Source of the DNA: an uncultured Ruminococcus sp.
GTDB lineage: Bacteria; Bacillota; Clostridia; Oscillospirales; Ruminococcaceae
Direction of reading: 5' to 3'
DNA: 18,270 nt
NCBI GenBank assembly: GCA_945867875.1
Contig: CAMBJF010000028.1
Coordinates: forward strand, 1-18,270
Part shown: piece after piece, positions 1 through 7,476 of the stretch
Numbering within the stretch: the first letter of the stretch is position 1
How the letters are laid out: each line of letters begins with the position of its first letter
Notes under the pieces: generated by a model
Seen by the model: the letters and a program-made list of their open reading frames with translations, nothing else
The model's database searches: none
What the model was told of the DNA's origin: nothing
Translations under genes and position numbers: made by a program

Positions 1-17
1 ATACCATATCATACACA

Positions 18-45
18 AAAAAGCCACCCTTTCGGGTGACTTTTT
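18..45. terminator. Bidirectional terminator-like hairpin
   Basis: Stem AAAAAGCCACCC against GGGTGACTTTTT around a TTTC loop, with one C-A mismatch. The A/T flanks give a U-tract on either strand. It probably ends a gene lying left of the window. Confidence 0.6.
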
Positions 46-56
46 CGACAGACTGT

Positions 57-90
57 GCTCCCCGATATCCGGTGATATCGGGGAGCTGTT
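57..90 (+). terminator. Strong hairpin, terminator-like, before the AraC gene
   Basis: A perfect 13-bp stem (57-69 with 74-86) closes a CGGT loop and is followed by TGTTTT. The inner arm CCCCGATATC is the same core used by the hairpin at 6809-6839. It insulates the araC-type gene from upstream transcription or ends an upstream gene. Confidence 0.6.
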
Positions 91-108
91 TTCATAAAAA
101 AATTATAC

Positions 109-137
109 TTTCCAAAAGCTGTAAAATGTGATATAAT
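109..137 (+). promoter_or_regulatory. Putative promoter of the AraC-family gene
   Basis: TATAAT at 132-137 is a perfect -10. The hexamer TTTCCA at 109-114 lies 17 nt upstream and matches the -35 consensus at four of six positions. Transcription would start near 144, about 30 nt before the preferred ATG. Confidence 0.5.
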
Positions 138-175
138 AAGCGTATGATAACTTTTTGACGAAAGGATATTCACAG

Positions 176-898
176 ATGATAAGCACAGTTTTTGGATACG
201 ACCACATAATGATGTGCGCCAAGTACCGTACCCCCGACCCTCATAATCATCTTGCGGTGCATTTTATCGCAGGGCTGGACGGACCAGTTCACTGCATCGT
301 ATCGGGTGACAGCTTTGACGCAGACGCTGTGTTCATTGCCTCAGATGTTGTACATACAGCCTATGCCGAATCGGGGGATATGCTTGTGTTCCTTTTCGAT
401 GCTGCGGGAAACATCGCAAAGGAAGCGGAGAAAAAATACTTATGCGGAAAGCCGTATTGCTGTGTCGGTGCCGAAACAGCGGTGCAGCTCCGTGAGATAT
501 GGAGAAGCAATTCTCCCGATGATTCCGATAAACTTATAACTCAGCTGTTGGGGCTTGATACAGTAAACAGTCTGCCCCGTGATGAGCGGATATCCGAGGT
601 GCTCGAATACCTACGCACCCTCGATGAGATACCCGAGGACATCACATCACAGCTCTGCGGCAAAATCTGCCTTTCTGCGGGCAGGCTGTCACATCTTTTT
701 AAGGAGAACGTGGGAATATCTCTCCACCGCTATCTTGCAATGGACAAAATGCGCAAGGGGTATATCCATTATCAGAAATACGGCAATATCACCGAAGCAT
801 CTATGCGTGCGGGCTTTGATTCACCCTCTCATTTCGCTGCGACCTGCAAAAGAATGTTCGGGATATCTTTCTCGGAATTTATAAAAAGCGGAGAATAG
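176..898 (+). CDS. AraC/XylS-family transcriptional regulator
   Basis: A 240-residue DNA-binding regulator. The C-terminal ~95 residues are a typical AraC double helix-turn-helix: ICLSAGRLSHLFKENVGIS is the first HTH, and ITEASMRAGFDSPSHFAATCKRMFGISFSEF is the second HTH with the conserved G-F-x-S-x-S-x-F-x-x-x-C-K-x-x-F-G pattern. The N-terminal part (HNHLAVHFIAG, then a beta-rich stretch) is consistent with a cupin-like sensor, but no ligand can be named. A TTG at 155 is in frame, but the ATG at 176 is preferred because AAAGGA lies 9 nt upstream. The next gene is the alpha/beta hydrolase 65 nt downstream, which has its own promoter. The regulator may therefore control that promoter rather than merely share its transcript; this is an inference from adjacency. 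Confidence 0.9.
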   Translation: MISTVFGYDHIMMCAKYRTPDPHNHLAVHFIAGLDGPVHCIVSGDSFDADAVFIASDVVHTAYAESGDMLVFLFDAAGNIAKEAEKKYLCGKPYCCVGAETAVQLREIWRSNSPDDSDKLITQLLGLDTVNSLPRDERISEVLEYLRTLDEIPEDITSQLCGKICLSAGRLSHLFKENVGISLHRYLAMDKMRKGYIHYQKYGNITEASMRAGFDSPSHFAATCKRMFGISFSEFIKSGE

Positions 899-905
899 CA
901 GGTAA

Positions 906-938
906 TTGAAAGTTTTTTCATCAAAAGTATGATATCAT
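906..938 (+). promoter_or_regulatory. Promoter with palindromic -10, upstream of the hydrolase pair
   Basis: TTGAAA at 906-911, a 16-bp spacer and TATGAT at 928-933. The -10 sits inside the perfect 10-bp palindrome ATGATATCAT (929-938), a possible operator for the adjacent AraC protein or another regulator. A strong ribosome site, AAAGGAGG, follows at about 949-956, 7 nt before the ATG at 964. Confidence 0.55.
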
Positions 939-963
939 ATTTACAGTTAAAGGAGGATTTACG

Positions 964-2154
964 ATGAAAAAATATGATATCACACAGCCTGTAAAACTGA
1001 AAAAAGGTGTTTATGAGCTCAACAGCGAGAGCAATTTCAATTATCAGCTCAATCGTGTTATAAACTGGGACGGCGGCAGACTTGAGGACGTGGTTCCAAT
1101 TGCCCCGAAAATAAAGGTAAGCGCTGACTGGAAGCGTGAGCTTATTGCGCTGGGCGACAGGGCGATGAGCGAGGAACGAACTGAAAATGCCATTGCATAT
1201 TACCGTATGAGCGAGTTTTTTATGTATGACGGAGACCCCGACAAGAAAAAATATTACCTTAAAGCCACCGAGCTTTTTTATCAGTATTATGCGGATTATT
1301 TTGAGGGAGAAAAGCCTGTTATAGAAAAGCTGGAAGTTCCCTTTGAAAATGTAAAGCTGCCCGTTATGCACACAGTTCCCACGGGAAAAAGCAAAGGCGT
1401 CATACTTATACACGGCGGAAACGACAGCTATTTTGAGGAGTTCCTTTTCACTATACTTTATCTCCGTGAAAAGGGCTTTGAGGTGTTTATGTTCGAGGAC
1501 CCGGGACAGGGCGGCGTTATGAGGTTGCAGGGTATGCATTTTACTCACGAATGGGAAAAGCCCGTGAAAGCTGTTCTTGACTATTTTAAGCTTGATGATG
1601 TGACTATCATCGTAATATCTCTCGGGGGATATCTTGCACCGAGGGCTGCTGCCTTTGACAAGCGCATAAAAAGGGTTGTGGCGTGATCGGTATTTCCCTG
1701 CTTTCAGGACGTTATCGTGGGAATGCAGAAGCCTGCAGCGCAAAAGCTTTTTCGTATATTTATGACGCTCCACGCAAGACCGCTCATCAATCTTGTGTTT
1801 GGCATAAAGGCAAAAAAAGAGCCTGTTATCGACTGGGGCTTAAAGCATGGAATGTATGCCTATGAGGCAAAAGACGCATACGGATATGCAAAAAAGCTGA
1901 AGCTTTATGATATTGCTCCAATTGCCGACAGGATAACTCAGGATATGCTCATCGTCGGTGCAAACAAAGACCATTTCATTGATTACCGAATGGTCGGACG
2001 GGAAATAAATATGCTCAAAAACGTAAAAAGCCTGACGTTCCGACTTTTCACCGATAAAGAGGACGCTCAGAATCATTGCAATGTGGGTAACGGAAAGCTT
2101 GTGCTCGACAGCATTTGCAATTGGATAGAACAGATAAACGGCGGGGAAAACTGA
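964..2154 (+). pseudogene. Alpha/beta hydrolase split by one in-frame TGA
   Basis: Reading frame 964-1686 stops at TGA 1684-1686 and continues in the same frame to TGA 2152-2154. Read through, it gives about 396 residues. The first part has a helical N-terminal region (~1-130), then the hydrolase core: the oxyanion-strand motif VILIHGGNDSYFEE, the FEDPGQGG loop, and the nucleophile elbow VISLGGYLAPRAA (Ser in I-S-L-G-G; the usual first Gly of GxSxG is Val). The second part supplies the acid region MLIVGANKDHFIDY and the catalytic His in NHCNVGN, so the triad is complete only if the stop is passed. The architecture resembles the large FrsA/dihydropseudooxynicotine-hydrolase-like class; the substrate is unknown. 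The stop falls after RVVA and before SVFP, where I expect Trp, so it is one substitution (TGG to TGA). There is no other lesion over the remaining 468 nt, so the break is recent, an error, or read through. The next gene starts 1 nt after the stop. Confidence 0.8.
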
Positions 2155-2155
2155 T

Positions 2156-2800
2156 ATGATGAAATTTATTTATTGGCTCACAATGTCAAGAAGCAAAAAA
2201 ATGATAATCCAAAAATACGGCAGGGATTTCTGGGATAAATTCAAAAACGGCTCGGACAAGCTTTTCAAAGAAGCCCTTCGTGAAACTCACGACATAGGGA
2301 AGAGCGTGTTTTCGTTCAATTATGCCTATGCGCCCTCCTATGTGGCGTGGTACAAGATGATGAGGGAGCTTTCTCTGACGGCGGAACAGGCGGACGAGCT
2401 TATGTGGCTGATGAATGAAAAAATGCTACTTACCGTCCCGAAGCCCTTTTTACATATGGCGGAAAAAGCATATCTGAACGGCTTCCGCAAAAAAGCCGCA
2501 AAGCATATGGAGCGTCAGAAAAACGGGCTTCACCCCTTTGACTGGGAGATAAATTACCGCAATATCGACAGCAACAGCTTTGAGATAGACATTACAAAAT
2601 GCGGGTTTATCGCATTCGCAAAAAAATTCGGCGCAGAGGGAATGCTCCCCGGAATATGCAGCGTTGACTATATGATATCCTACTATATGGGCAACGGCTT
2701 CAAGCGAACTTCCACTCTGGGATACGGCGACAAATGCTGCGACTGTCACTATGAGCTGACAGGAAAATGCCCGCTCCGCCCTGAGGGCAAGATGAAATAA
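2156..2800 (+). CDS. ATC hydrolase-like protein (PF14196 type)
   Basis: A 214-residue soluble protein. The C-terminal stretch, with ISYYMGNGFKRTSTLGYGDKCCDCHYEL, matches my recollection of the L-2-amino-thiazoline-4-carboxylate hydrolase family signature: an aromatic gly-rich turn, then R-T-x-T-L-x-x-G-D-x-x-C-D. A preceding strand, FEIDITKCGFIAFAKKFGAEG, also fits. In the characterised enzyme this family opens the ATC ring on the way to L-cysteine, but many genomic members are of unknown substrate, so the reaction is not assured here. It ends in a cysteine-rich tail (CCDCHYELTGKCP). ATG at 2156 and 2159 are both possible, with GGGGAAA just upstream. It lies 1 nt behind the hydrolase stop and is surely co-transcribed; if that gene is dead, this one still has its own ribosome site. 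Confidence 0.75.
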   Translation: MMKFIYWLTMSRSKKMIIQKYGRDFWDKFKNGSDKLFKEALRETHDIGKSVFSFNYAYAPSYVAWYKMMRELSLTAEQADELMWLMNEKMLLTVPKPFLHMAEKAYLNGFRKKAAKHMERQKNGLHPFDWEINYRNIDSNSFEIDITKCGFIAFAKKFGAEGMLPGICSVDYMISYYMGNGFKRTSTLGYGDKCCDCHYELTGKCPLRPEGKMK

Positions 2801-2807
2801 GAGTATG

Positions 2808-2853
2808 AAACAAATCCGATGTTCAGATGAAAAAATGAACATCGGATTTGTTT
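2808..2853. terminator. 18-bp bidirectional terminator between convergent genes
   Basis: Perfect 18-bp arms (2808-2825 and 2836-2853) flank a 10-nt A-rich loop, with AAA/TTT at the base so that either strand ends in U residues. It lies between the plus-strand PF14196 gene and the minus-strand AraC gene, whose TAA stop (2852-2854) overlaps the right arm. Confidence 0.85.
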
Positions 2854-3661
2854 ATTCTGCCTTTCTGAAATGGGTCGGGGTTATGCCCTCGTATTTTTTG
2901 AAAAGCTTGCAGAAATAGCTTGATGTGCAGAAGCCTGTTTCTGCGGCAATTTCCTCGATAGTCATATCTGTGCCTGTCAGAAGCTCCTTTGCTGCCTGAA
3001 TACGGCGCTTTGCAATATATTCCATTGGTCGGGAGCTGAGAGCTTTTCTGAAAAGCCGGCATAAATACTGCTTCGACACTCCAGACACCGAACACAGATC
3101 TTCCATTGTAATAGGCGATGCAAAGTTATAATTTATATAATCAACGGCTTTCATAAGTGCTGAGTTTGGCGCTCCCACAGTTTCCTCGGAGGATATGAGC
3201 CGATAAAATTCAATGAGAAAATCATACAAATAGCCCGATGCCCTGTAATTTCCGAAAACGCAGTCAGCCCGTATTGCCTCGTGCATTTTTCTGAAAATGT
3301 GTTCAAGCATTTTTATTTCCCCAAGCTTGTATATTTTAGGCTCCGTAAGCCCGAATTGCCTTAATATATCCTCTGCCCCATAGCCTGCTGGAACTACCCA
3401 GTGAATATCCCAGATATCGCCGTCGGCATAGTATTCGTGGGGGTAATTTGCTGGGAGAAATATGGCTGTGTAGGGTGTTATCGCAAGCCTTATTTCGTTT
3501 ATCAGAAGAGTTCCGCTGCCCTTTGTACAGTATAATATCTGAGGCTGAGGATAGCCCTCCGGTCTGAGAATATGGTCCTGACAATGCTGCTGTCCCATGT
3601 TAAGAAGATACAGCGGCAGCTCCTTTTCACCCCGTATTATTGGATAATCACAGAAAAACAA
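2852..3661 (-). CDS. AraC-family regulator with cupin sensor, divergent from lacZ
   Basis: A 269-residue regulator of the sugar-responsive AraC type. The N-terminal half is a cupin-like arm (PQILYCTKGSGTLLINE, then FLPANYPHEYY, then DIHWVVP). The C-terminal ~100 residues hold two HTH motifs: ITMEDLCSVSGVSKQYLCRLF, and MTIEEIAAETGFCTSSYFCKLFKKYEGITPTHFR. The frame is open upstream to ATG codons at 3706 and 3682, but I choose TTG at 3661. A consensus promoter (3725 to 3697) would start transcription near 3690, so 3706 lies outside the mRNA. Only the TTG has a ribosome site, AGGAGG at 3670-3675 with 8-nt spacing. Its place opposite a beta-galactosidase gene suggests it activates lacZ in response to a galactoside; that is an inference from context. 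Confidence 0.88.
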   Translation of the reverse strand: MFFCDYPIIRGEKELPLYLLNMGQQHCQDHILRPEGYPQPQILYCTKGSGTLLINEIRLAITPYTAIFLPANYPHEYYADGDIWDIHWVVPAGYGAEDILRQFGLTEPKIYKLGEIKMLEHIFRKMHEAIRADCVFGNYRASGYLYDFLIEFYRLISSEETVGAPNSALMKAVDYINYNFASPITMEDLCSVSGVSKQYLCRLFRKALSSRPMEYIAKRRIQAAKELLTGTDMTIEEIAAETGFCTSSYFCKLFKKYEGITPTHFRKAE

Positions 3662-3696
3662 AAAATTCTCCTCCTGTTTCATATTGTTATATAATG

Positions 3697-3725
3697 ATAA
3701 TATCATTTATTGACGAAACAGTCAA
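3697..3725 (-). promoter_or_regulatory. araC-type gene promoter, interlocked with lacZ promoter
   Basis: On the minus strand, TTGACT (3725-3720), a 17-bp spacer and TATTAT (3702-3697). The -10 lies within ATGATA-A-TATCAT (3694-3706), a 6+1+6 inverted repeat that may be an operator. It shares bases 3710-3725 with the lacZ promoter. Confidence 0.75.
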
Positions 3726-3738
3726 GAGGGTATATAAT
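3710..3738 (+). promoter_or_regulatory. lacZ promoter
   Basis: TTGACG at 3710-3715, a 17-bp spacer, and a perfect TATAAT at 3733-3738. Transcription would begin near 3745, leaving a short leader with AAGGA at 3768-3772 before the start codon. Its -35 sits inside the spacer of the opposing araC-type promoter. Confidence 0.8.
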
Positions 3739-3780
3739 TAAGAAAATATACAACTGCAAATAAACATAAGGAGAATGAAA

Positions 3781-6700
3781 ATGGACATTTCAAAAATTTC
3801 CGCCGCAGGTTCACCCAAAAGCAAAATGATATACCACGAAGACCCTGAACAGCTTCGCATCGGCACCCTTGAAAAGCACTGCTATTTTATCCCGTTCGGT
3901 GCAGATGAATGCCCCTTTGACAGCAGGGAAAATTCAAGCCGCTTCGAGCTTTTAAACGGCGACTGGGAATTCAGGTACTATGACAGCATCATTGATATGG
4001 AGGACGATTTTATAGGTTTGCCATTTGATAAAAAGATCCCCGTTCCCTCCAACTGGCAGCTCTGGGGCTATGACAAGCCCCAGTACACGAATGTGTGCTA
4101 TCCCATACCATTTGACCCGCCATATGTTCCCGATGATATTCCCGTGGGCGTTTACAGGCGAAACTATGATTACACCCCTGACGGACTTGACAGGATTCTG
4201 ACCTTTGAGGGCGCAGACAGCTGTCTGTATCTTTATGTCAACGGCGAATTTGCAGGCTACACTCAGGTCTCCCACAACACCGCCGAATTTGATATCACAC
4301 CATATCTTCACGAGGATGAGAACAGCATTACGGCGGTGGTATTAAAATGGTGCGACGGAACATATCTTGAAGATCAGGACAAATTCAGATTATCGGGAAT
4401 ATTCCGTGATGTTTATGTTCTGTCCCGTCCGAAAAAACGCCTTGAAAATTACATTGTAAAGGCTGTGCTTTCCAATGATATGAGCTCCGCAAAGCTTGAA
4501 TTTACGCCCTTTGGCTGTGATGTAAGGGCTGTGCTTTCGGACAGCGAAAACAACGTGACAGCGGAATTTTCTGCCGATGACGGAAAAACAGCCTCCTGCA
4601 ATATTTCAGCTCCCGTTCTGTGGTCTGCGGAAAGGCCATATCTTTACAAGCTGACGATATATGCATGCGATGAGGTCATCGGAGAAAGAGTGGGTTTTAG
4701 AAAGATATCCATTGAAAAGGGCGTCGTGAAGATAAACGGAAAAGCGGTGAAATTCAAAGGCGTGAACCGCCACGACAGCTATCCCGACACGGGATATTAC
4801 GCTTCATACGAGCAGATGAAAAATGACATCATACTGATGAAAAAGCATAATATCAACGCTGTAAGAACTTCCCATTATCCCAATTCGCCGCTGTTTTATC
4901 AGCTTTGTGATGAGCTTGGAATGTATGTTATCGATGAGGCGGATATGGAATCTCACGGCTGTGTTGAGGTGTATAATGACTTCAAATGGAGCAGGGGATA
5001 TAACGGCATTGCGCTTCTTGCTTCCGATGAGCGTTTTAAAAAGGCGATACTCGACCGTTCGGAGTCTCTTGTAAAGCGTGATATAAACCGTCCCTGCGTT
5101 GTTTTCTGGTCACTGGGAAATGAGAGCGGTTACGGCACAAATATGCTTGTTGCAGGAGAGCTTGTTAAGTCCCTTGATGACACAAGACTGCTTCATTACG
5201 AAAGTACCCACAAGCTTGATGATACATCTGACGAGATACTTGATGTTGTATCCGAGATGTACACCTCTCCCAAAGATATGATGAAATTCCTTGAAAAAGA
5301 GGACGAAAAGCGCCCGTTCATACTCTGCGAATACTGTCACGCTATGGGCAACGGCCCCGGAGACCTTGAAGAATATCACAACATTTTTTACTCAGATGAG
5401 CGTTTCTGCGGCGGCTTTGTATGGGAGTGGAGCGACCACGCCTGTCCGCTGGGAGTTACCGATGATGGCAGGGTAAAATACGGCTACGGCGGCGATTTCG
5501 GTGAAAAGCACAATGACGGAAATTTCTGTATGGACGCTCTGACTTATCCCGACAGAACGCCCCACACGGGTCTCCTTGAACTCAAACAGGTGTATCGTCC
5601 CGTTCGTGTTGAAAAGGGCGAAAAGGCGGGCAGCTTTGTTTTCAGAAGTATGCTTGAATTTGAAAATGCGGGACAGCTCCTTGACTGCGCTTATGAAATA
5701 ACACAGGACGGCAGAAAAGTGGCTGAGGGTGCTGTTTCCTTTGATCTGCCGCCTATGGGCAGCACTGAAATAGTCATTCCCGATGCCGCTGTGCAGTTTG
5801 ACAGGGAGACATATATCCGCTTTATTTTCACCGCCAAAAAAAGCACACCATTCTGTGAAAAGGGATATGAAATGTGCTTTGACCAGATAAAACTGTCCGA
5901 TGCCGCAGAAAAAATCCAGTGCTCTGATAACAATGCAGGTATCGTTCTCGATGATGCGCCCCTTTATGTGACCGTGAGTGTTGGAGATGTATCATACCGC
6001 TTCAATAAACGGCTTTCCGAGTTTGATTCAATTAAATTTAACGGCAGAGAGCTGCTTGACAGACCGATGCAGTTCAATTTCTTCCGTGCCCCTGTGGACA
6101 ATGATGTTATGAAAGACGAGTGGTACAGAGCGCACCTTAATGACCACACAGTAAAAAATTACGGCGTGACTGCAAGCATCACTGCTGAGGGCGCTGTCAT
6201 ATCCCTGAGGCAGTCTTTCGGCTGGAGCATTCATCAGCCCTTTGCATATATGGACACGGAGTATGTCATTTCCTCATGCGGGCTTGATATCAGGTGCAAA
6301 GCGGAGTTTTCAAACAAGATTACTTTCCTCCCACGCTTCGGCATAAGGCTGTTTGTTGCCAAAGCCTTTGACAGGGTGGATTATTTCGGATACGGTCCCT
6401 ATGAAAGCTACATCGACAAGCATCAGGCAGACTATATGGGCAATTTCACTGCCAATATCCGGGATATGCACGAGGATTATATCCGTCCCCAGGAAAACGG
6501 CTCCCATTTCGGTTGCAGGCATATGACAGTCAGTGACGGCAGAATAAATTTGCGTTTTACCGCAGAAAATGATTTCTCATTTAATGCTTCGGAATATACC
6601 GAGGAAGAACTTGCGGCAAAACGGCATAATTTCGATCTTCAAAAATGTGAGAGCAATGTTATCTGCGTTGACAGTCAGATGGCAGGTGTGGGTTCAAATT

Positions 6701-6783
6701 CCTGCGGCCCTGCTCTTGCGGAGAAATACAGACTTTCGCTGCCCAATATTTCCGCAAAACTGCATATGGAAATACTTGGCTGA
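3781..6783 (+). CDS. lacZ: Beta-galactosidase, glycoside hydrolase family 2
   Basis: A 1000-residue GH2 enzyme that hydrolyses terminal beta-D-galactosides such as lactose. It has the LacZ layout: a sugar-binding jelly-roll (~30-220, with the PVPSNWQLWGYDKPQYTN motif), immunoglobulin-like domain (~220-315), TIM barrel (~316-610) and a C-terminal beta-galactosidase small-chain domain (~720-1000). The acid/base Glu is in VFWSLGNESGYG (about residue 448) and the nucleophile Glu is in FILCEYCHAMGNGPG (about residue 517). RTSHYPNSP and IDEADMESHG are further hallmarks. The length is close to the E. coli enzyme (1023). There is no signal peptide, so it is cytoplasmic and a transporter must lie elsewhere. 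ATG 3775 is in frame, but 3781 has the better spacing from AAGGA. It is transcribed alone, with a terminator just after it. Confidence 0.97.
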   Translation: MDISKISAAGSPKSKMIYHEDPEQLRIGTLEKHCYFIPFGADECPFDSRENSSRFELLNGDWEFRYYDSIIDMEDDFIGLPFDKKIPVPSNWQLWGYDKPQYTNVCYPIPFDPPYVPDDIPVGVYRRNYDYTPDGLDRILTFEGADSCLYLYVNGEFAGYTQVSHNTAEFDITPYLHEDENSITAVVLKWCDGTYLEDQDKFRLSGIFRDVYVLSRPKKRLENYIVKAVLSNDMSSAKLEFTPFGCDVRAVLSDSENNVTAEFSADDGKTASCNISAPVLWSAERPYLYKLTIYACDEVIGERVGFRKISIEKGVVKINGKAVKFKGVNRHDSYPDTGYYASYEQMKNDIILMKKHNINAVRTSHYPNSPLFYQLCDELGMYVIDEADMESHGCVEVYNDFKWSRGYNGIALLASDERFKKAILDRSESLVKRDINRPCVVFWSLGNESGYGTNMLVAGELVKSLDDTRLLHYESTHKLDDTSDEILDVVSEMYTSPKDMMKFLEKEDEKRPFILCEYCHAMGNGPGDLEEYHNIFYSDERFCGGFVWEWSDHACPLGVTDDGRVKYGYGGDFGEKHNDGNFCMDALTYPDRTPHTGLLELKQVYRPVRVEKGEKAGSFVFRSMLEFENAGQLLDCAYEITQDGRKVAEGAVSFDLPPMGSTEIVIPDAAVQFDRETYIRFIFTAKKSTPFCEKGYEMCFDQIKLSDAAEKIQCSDNNAGIVLDDAPLYVTVSVGDVSYRFNKRLSEFDSIKFNGRELLDRPMQFNFFRAPVDNDVMKDEWYRAHLNDHTVKNYGVTASITAEGAVISLRQSFGWSIHQPFAYMDTEYVISSCGLDIRCKAEFSNKITFLPRFGIRLFVAKAFDRVDYFGYGPYESYIDKHQADYMGNFTANIRDMHEDYIRPQENGSHFGCRHMTVSDGRINLRFTAENDFSFNASEYTEEELAAKRHNFDLQKCESNVICVDSQMAGVGSNSCGPALAEKYRLSLPNISAKLHMEILG

Positions 6784-6808
6784 AAAATGATTTGCGGATA
6801 AGCAAAAA

Positions 6809-6839
6809 TACACCCCGATATTGTCGATATCGGGGTGTA
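6809..6839. terminator. Bidirectional terminator between lacZ and gntR
   Basis: Perfect 13-bp arms (6809-6821 and 6827-6839) with a 5-nt TGTCG loop. AAAAA precedes it and AATTATA follows it. It lies between two convergent genes and shares the core CCCCGATAT with the hairpin at 57-86. Confidence 0.85.
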
Positions 6840-6840
6840 A

Positions 6841-7467
6841 TTATATGTTATAATGCTTGTCTATAGCTTCTTCACAGCGCTTCATATCACCCGACCTCAG
6901 TGCATCGAGAATAGCTCTGTGGAGCTTGTGGAATGTGTTCTTTCGGTTTTCATCAGACGCTTCAAGAACATCGGTTATCCATTCACGGTAAACATCGGTT
7001 ATGGCTTCCATAAGGCATATCCACAGCTTGTTGCCCTCGGTGTAAACAAGCTCATAGTGAAACAGTCTGTCCCGTTCCGCTTCGGAACAATCTAAGTCAA
7101 ATATCCTTTCAATGCGGTCAAGATCAGTCCTGCCCGATGCAATTATGTTGCGGCATATCATCTTTTCCATATCGCATCTGAATTTGCGGACATCATCTTT
7201 TGAGACCTGCTTTAACAGCAGCATAAAGCGAAACATTTCCGACATTCCCGCAGACATATTATCCGAAAGATAATTTCCAGAACCGTGGACGCTTTTCATA
7301 ATACCCATATGTTCAAGGGTGTGCAGGGCTTCACGGGCGGAATTTCTGCTGACTGACAATTCCTCCGATATGGCCCTTTCGGCAGGGAGTCTTGAACCGC
7401 TTTCCAGCTCGCCCGAGCTTATCAGTCCCGATATGTATTCAATTACCTTGTCGTATTGTTCAGCCAT
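6841..7467 (-). CDS. GntR-family regulator, FadR/FCD subfamily (PdhR/LldR-like)
   Basis: A 208-residue repressor. Residues ~5-70 are a winged helix typical of GntR (SGSRLPAERAISEELSVSRNSAREALHTLEHMGIMKSVHGSGNYL). The rest is an all-helical FCD effector domain, with HYELVYTEGNK and FHKLHRAILDALRSGD as its usual His-bearing helices. FCD proteins commonly sense small carboxylates (pyruvate, lactate, glycolate). It is the last gene of the lrgA-lrgB-gntR unit. AAGGAG overlaps the lrgB stop and lies 4 nt before this ATG, so translation is probably coupled. The operon promoter contains a palindrome of the PdhR/LldR class, which points to autorepression with pyruvate or a related acid as inducer. The effector is inferred, not shown. 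The C-terminus (KHYNI) is slightly short for the family. Confidence 0.9.
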   Translation of the reverse strand: MAEQYDKVIEYISGLISSGELESGSRLPAERAISEELSVSRNSAREALHTLEHMGIMKSVHGSGNYLSDNMSAGMSEMFRFMLLLKQVSKDDVRKFRCDMEKMICRNIIASGRTDLDRIERIFDLDCSEAERDRLFHYELVYTEGNKLWICLMEAITDVYREWITDVLEASDENRKNTFHKLHRAILDALRSGDMKRCEEAIDKHYNI

Positions 7468-7476
7468 ACAGTCTCC

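Noticed and set aside
829..1773. 314-codon minus-strand open frame opposite the hydrolase
   Set aside because: It overlaps two genes with clear family motifs, has no ribosome site or recognisable domain, and its composition is that of an antisense shadow.
2808..2853. 18-bp perfect inverted repeat as a mobile-element end
   Set aside because: It sits exactly between two convergent stops with A/T-rich bases and a 10-nt loop. No transposase or target duplication is present; a terminator explains it.
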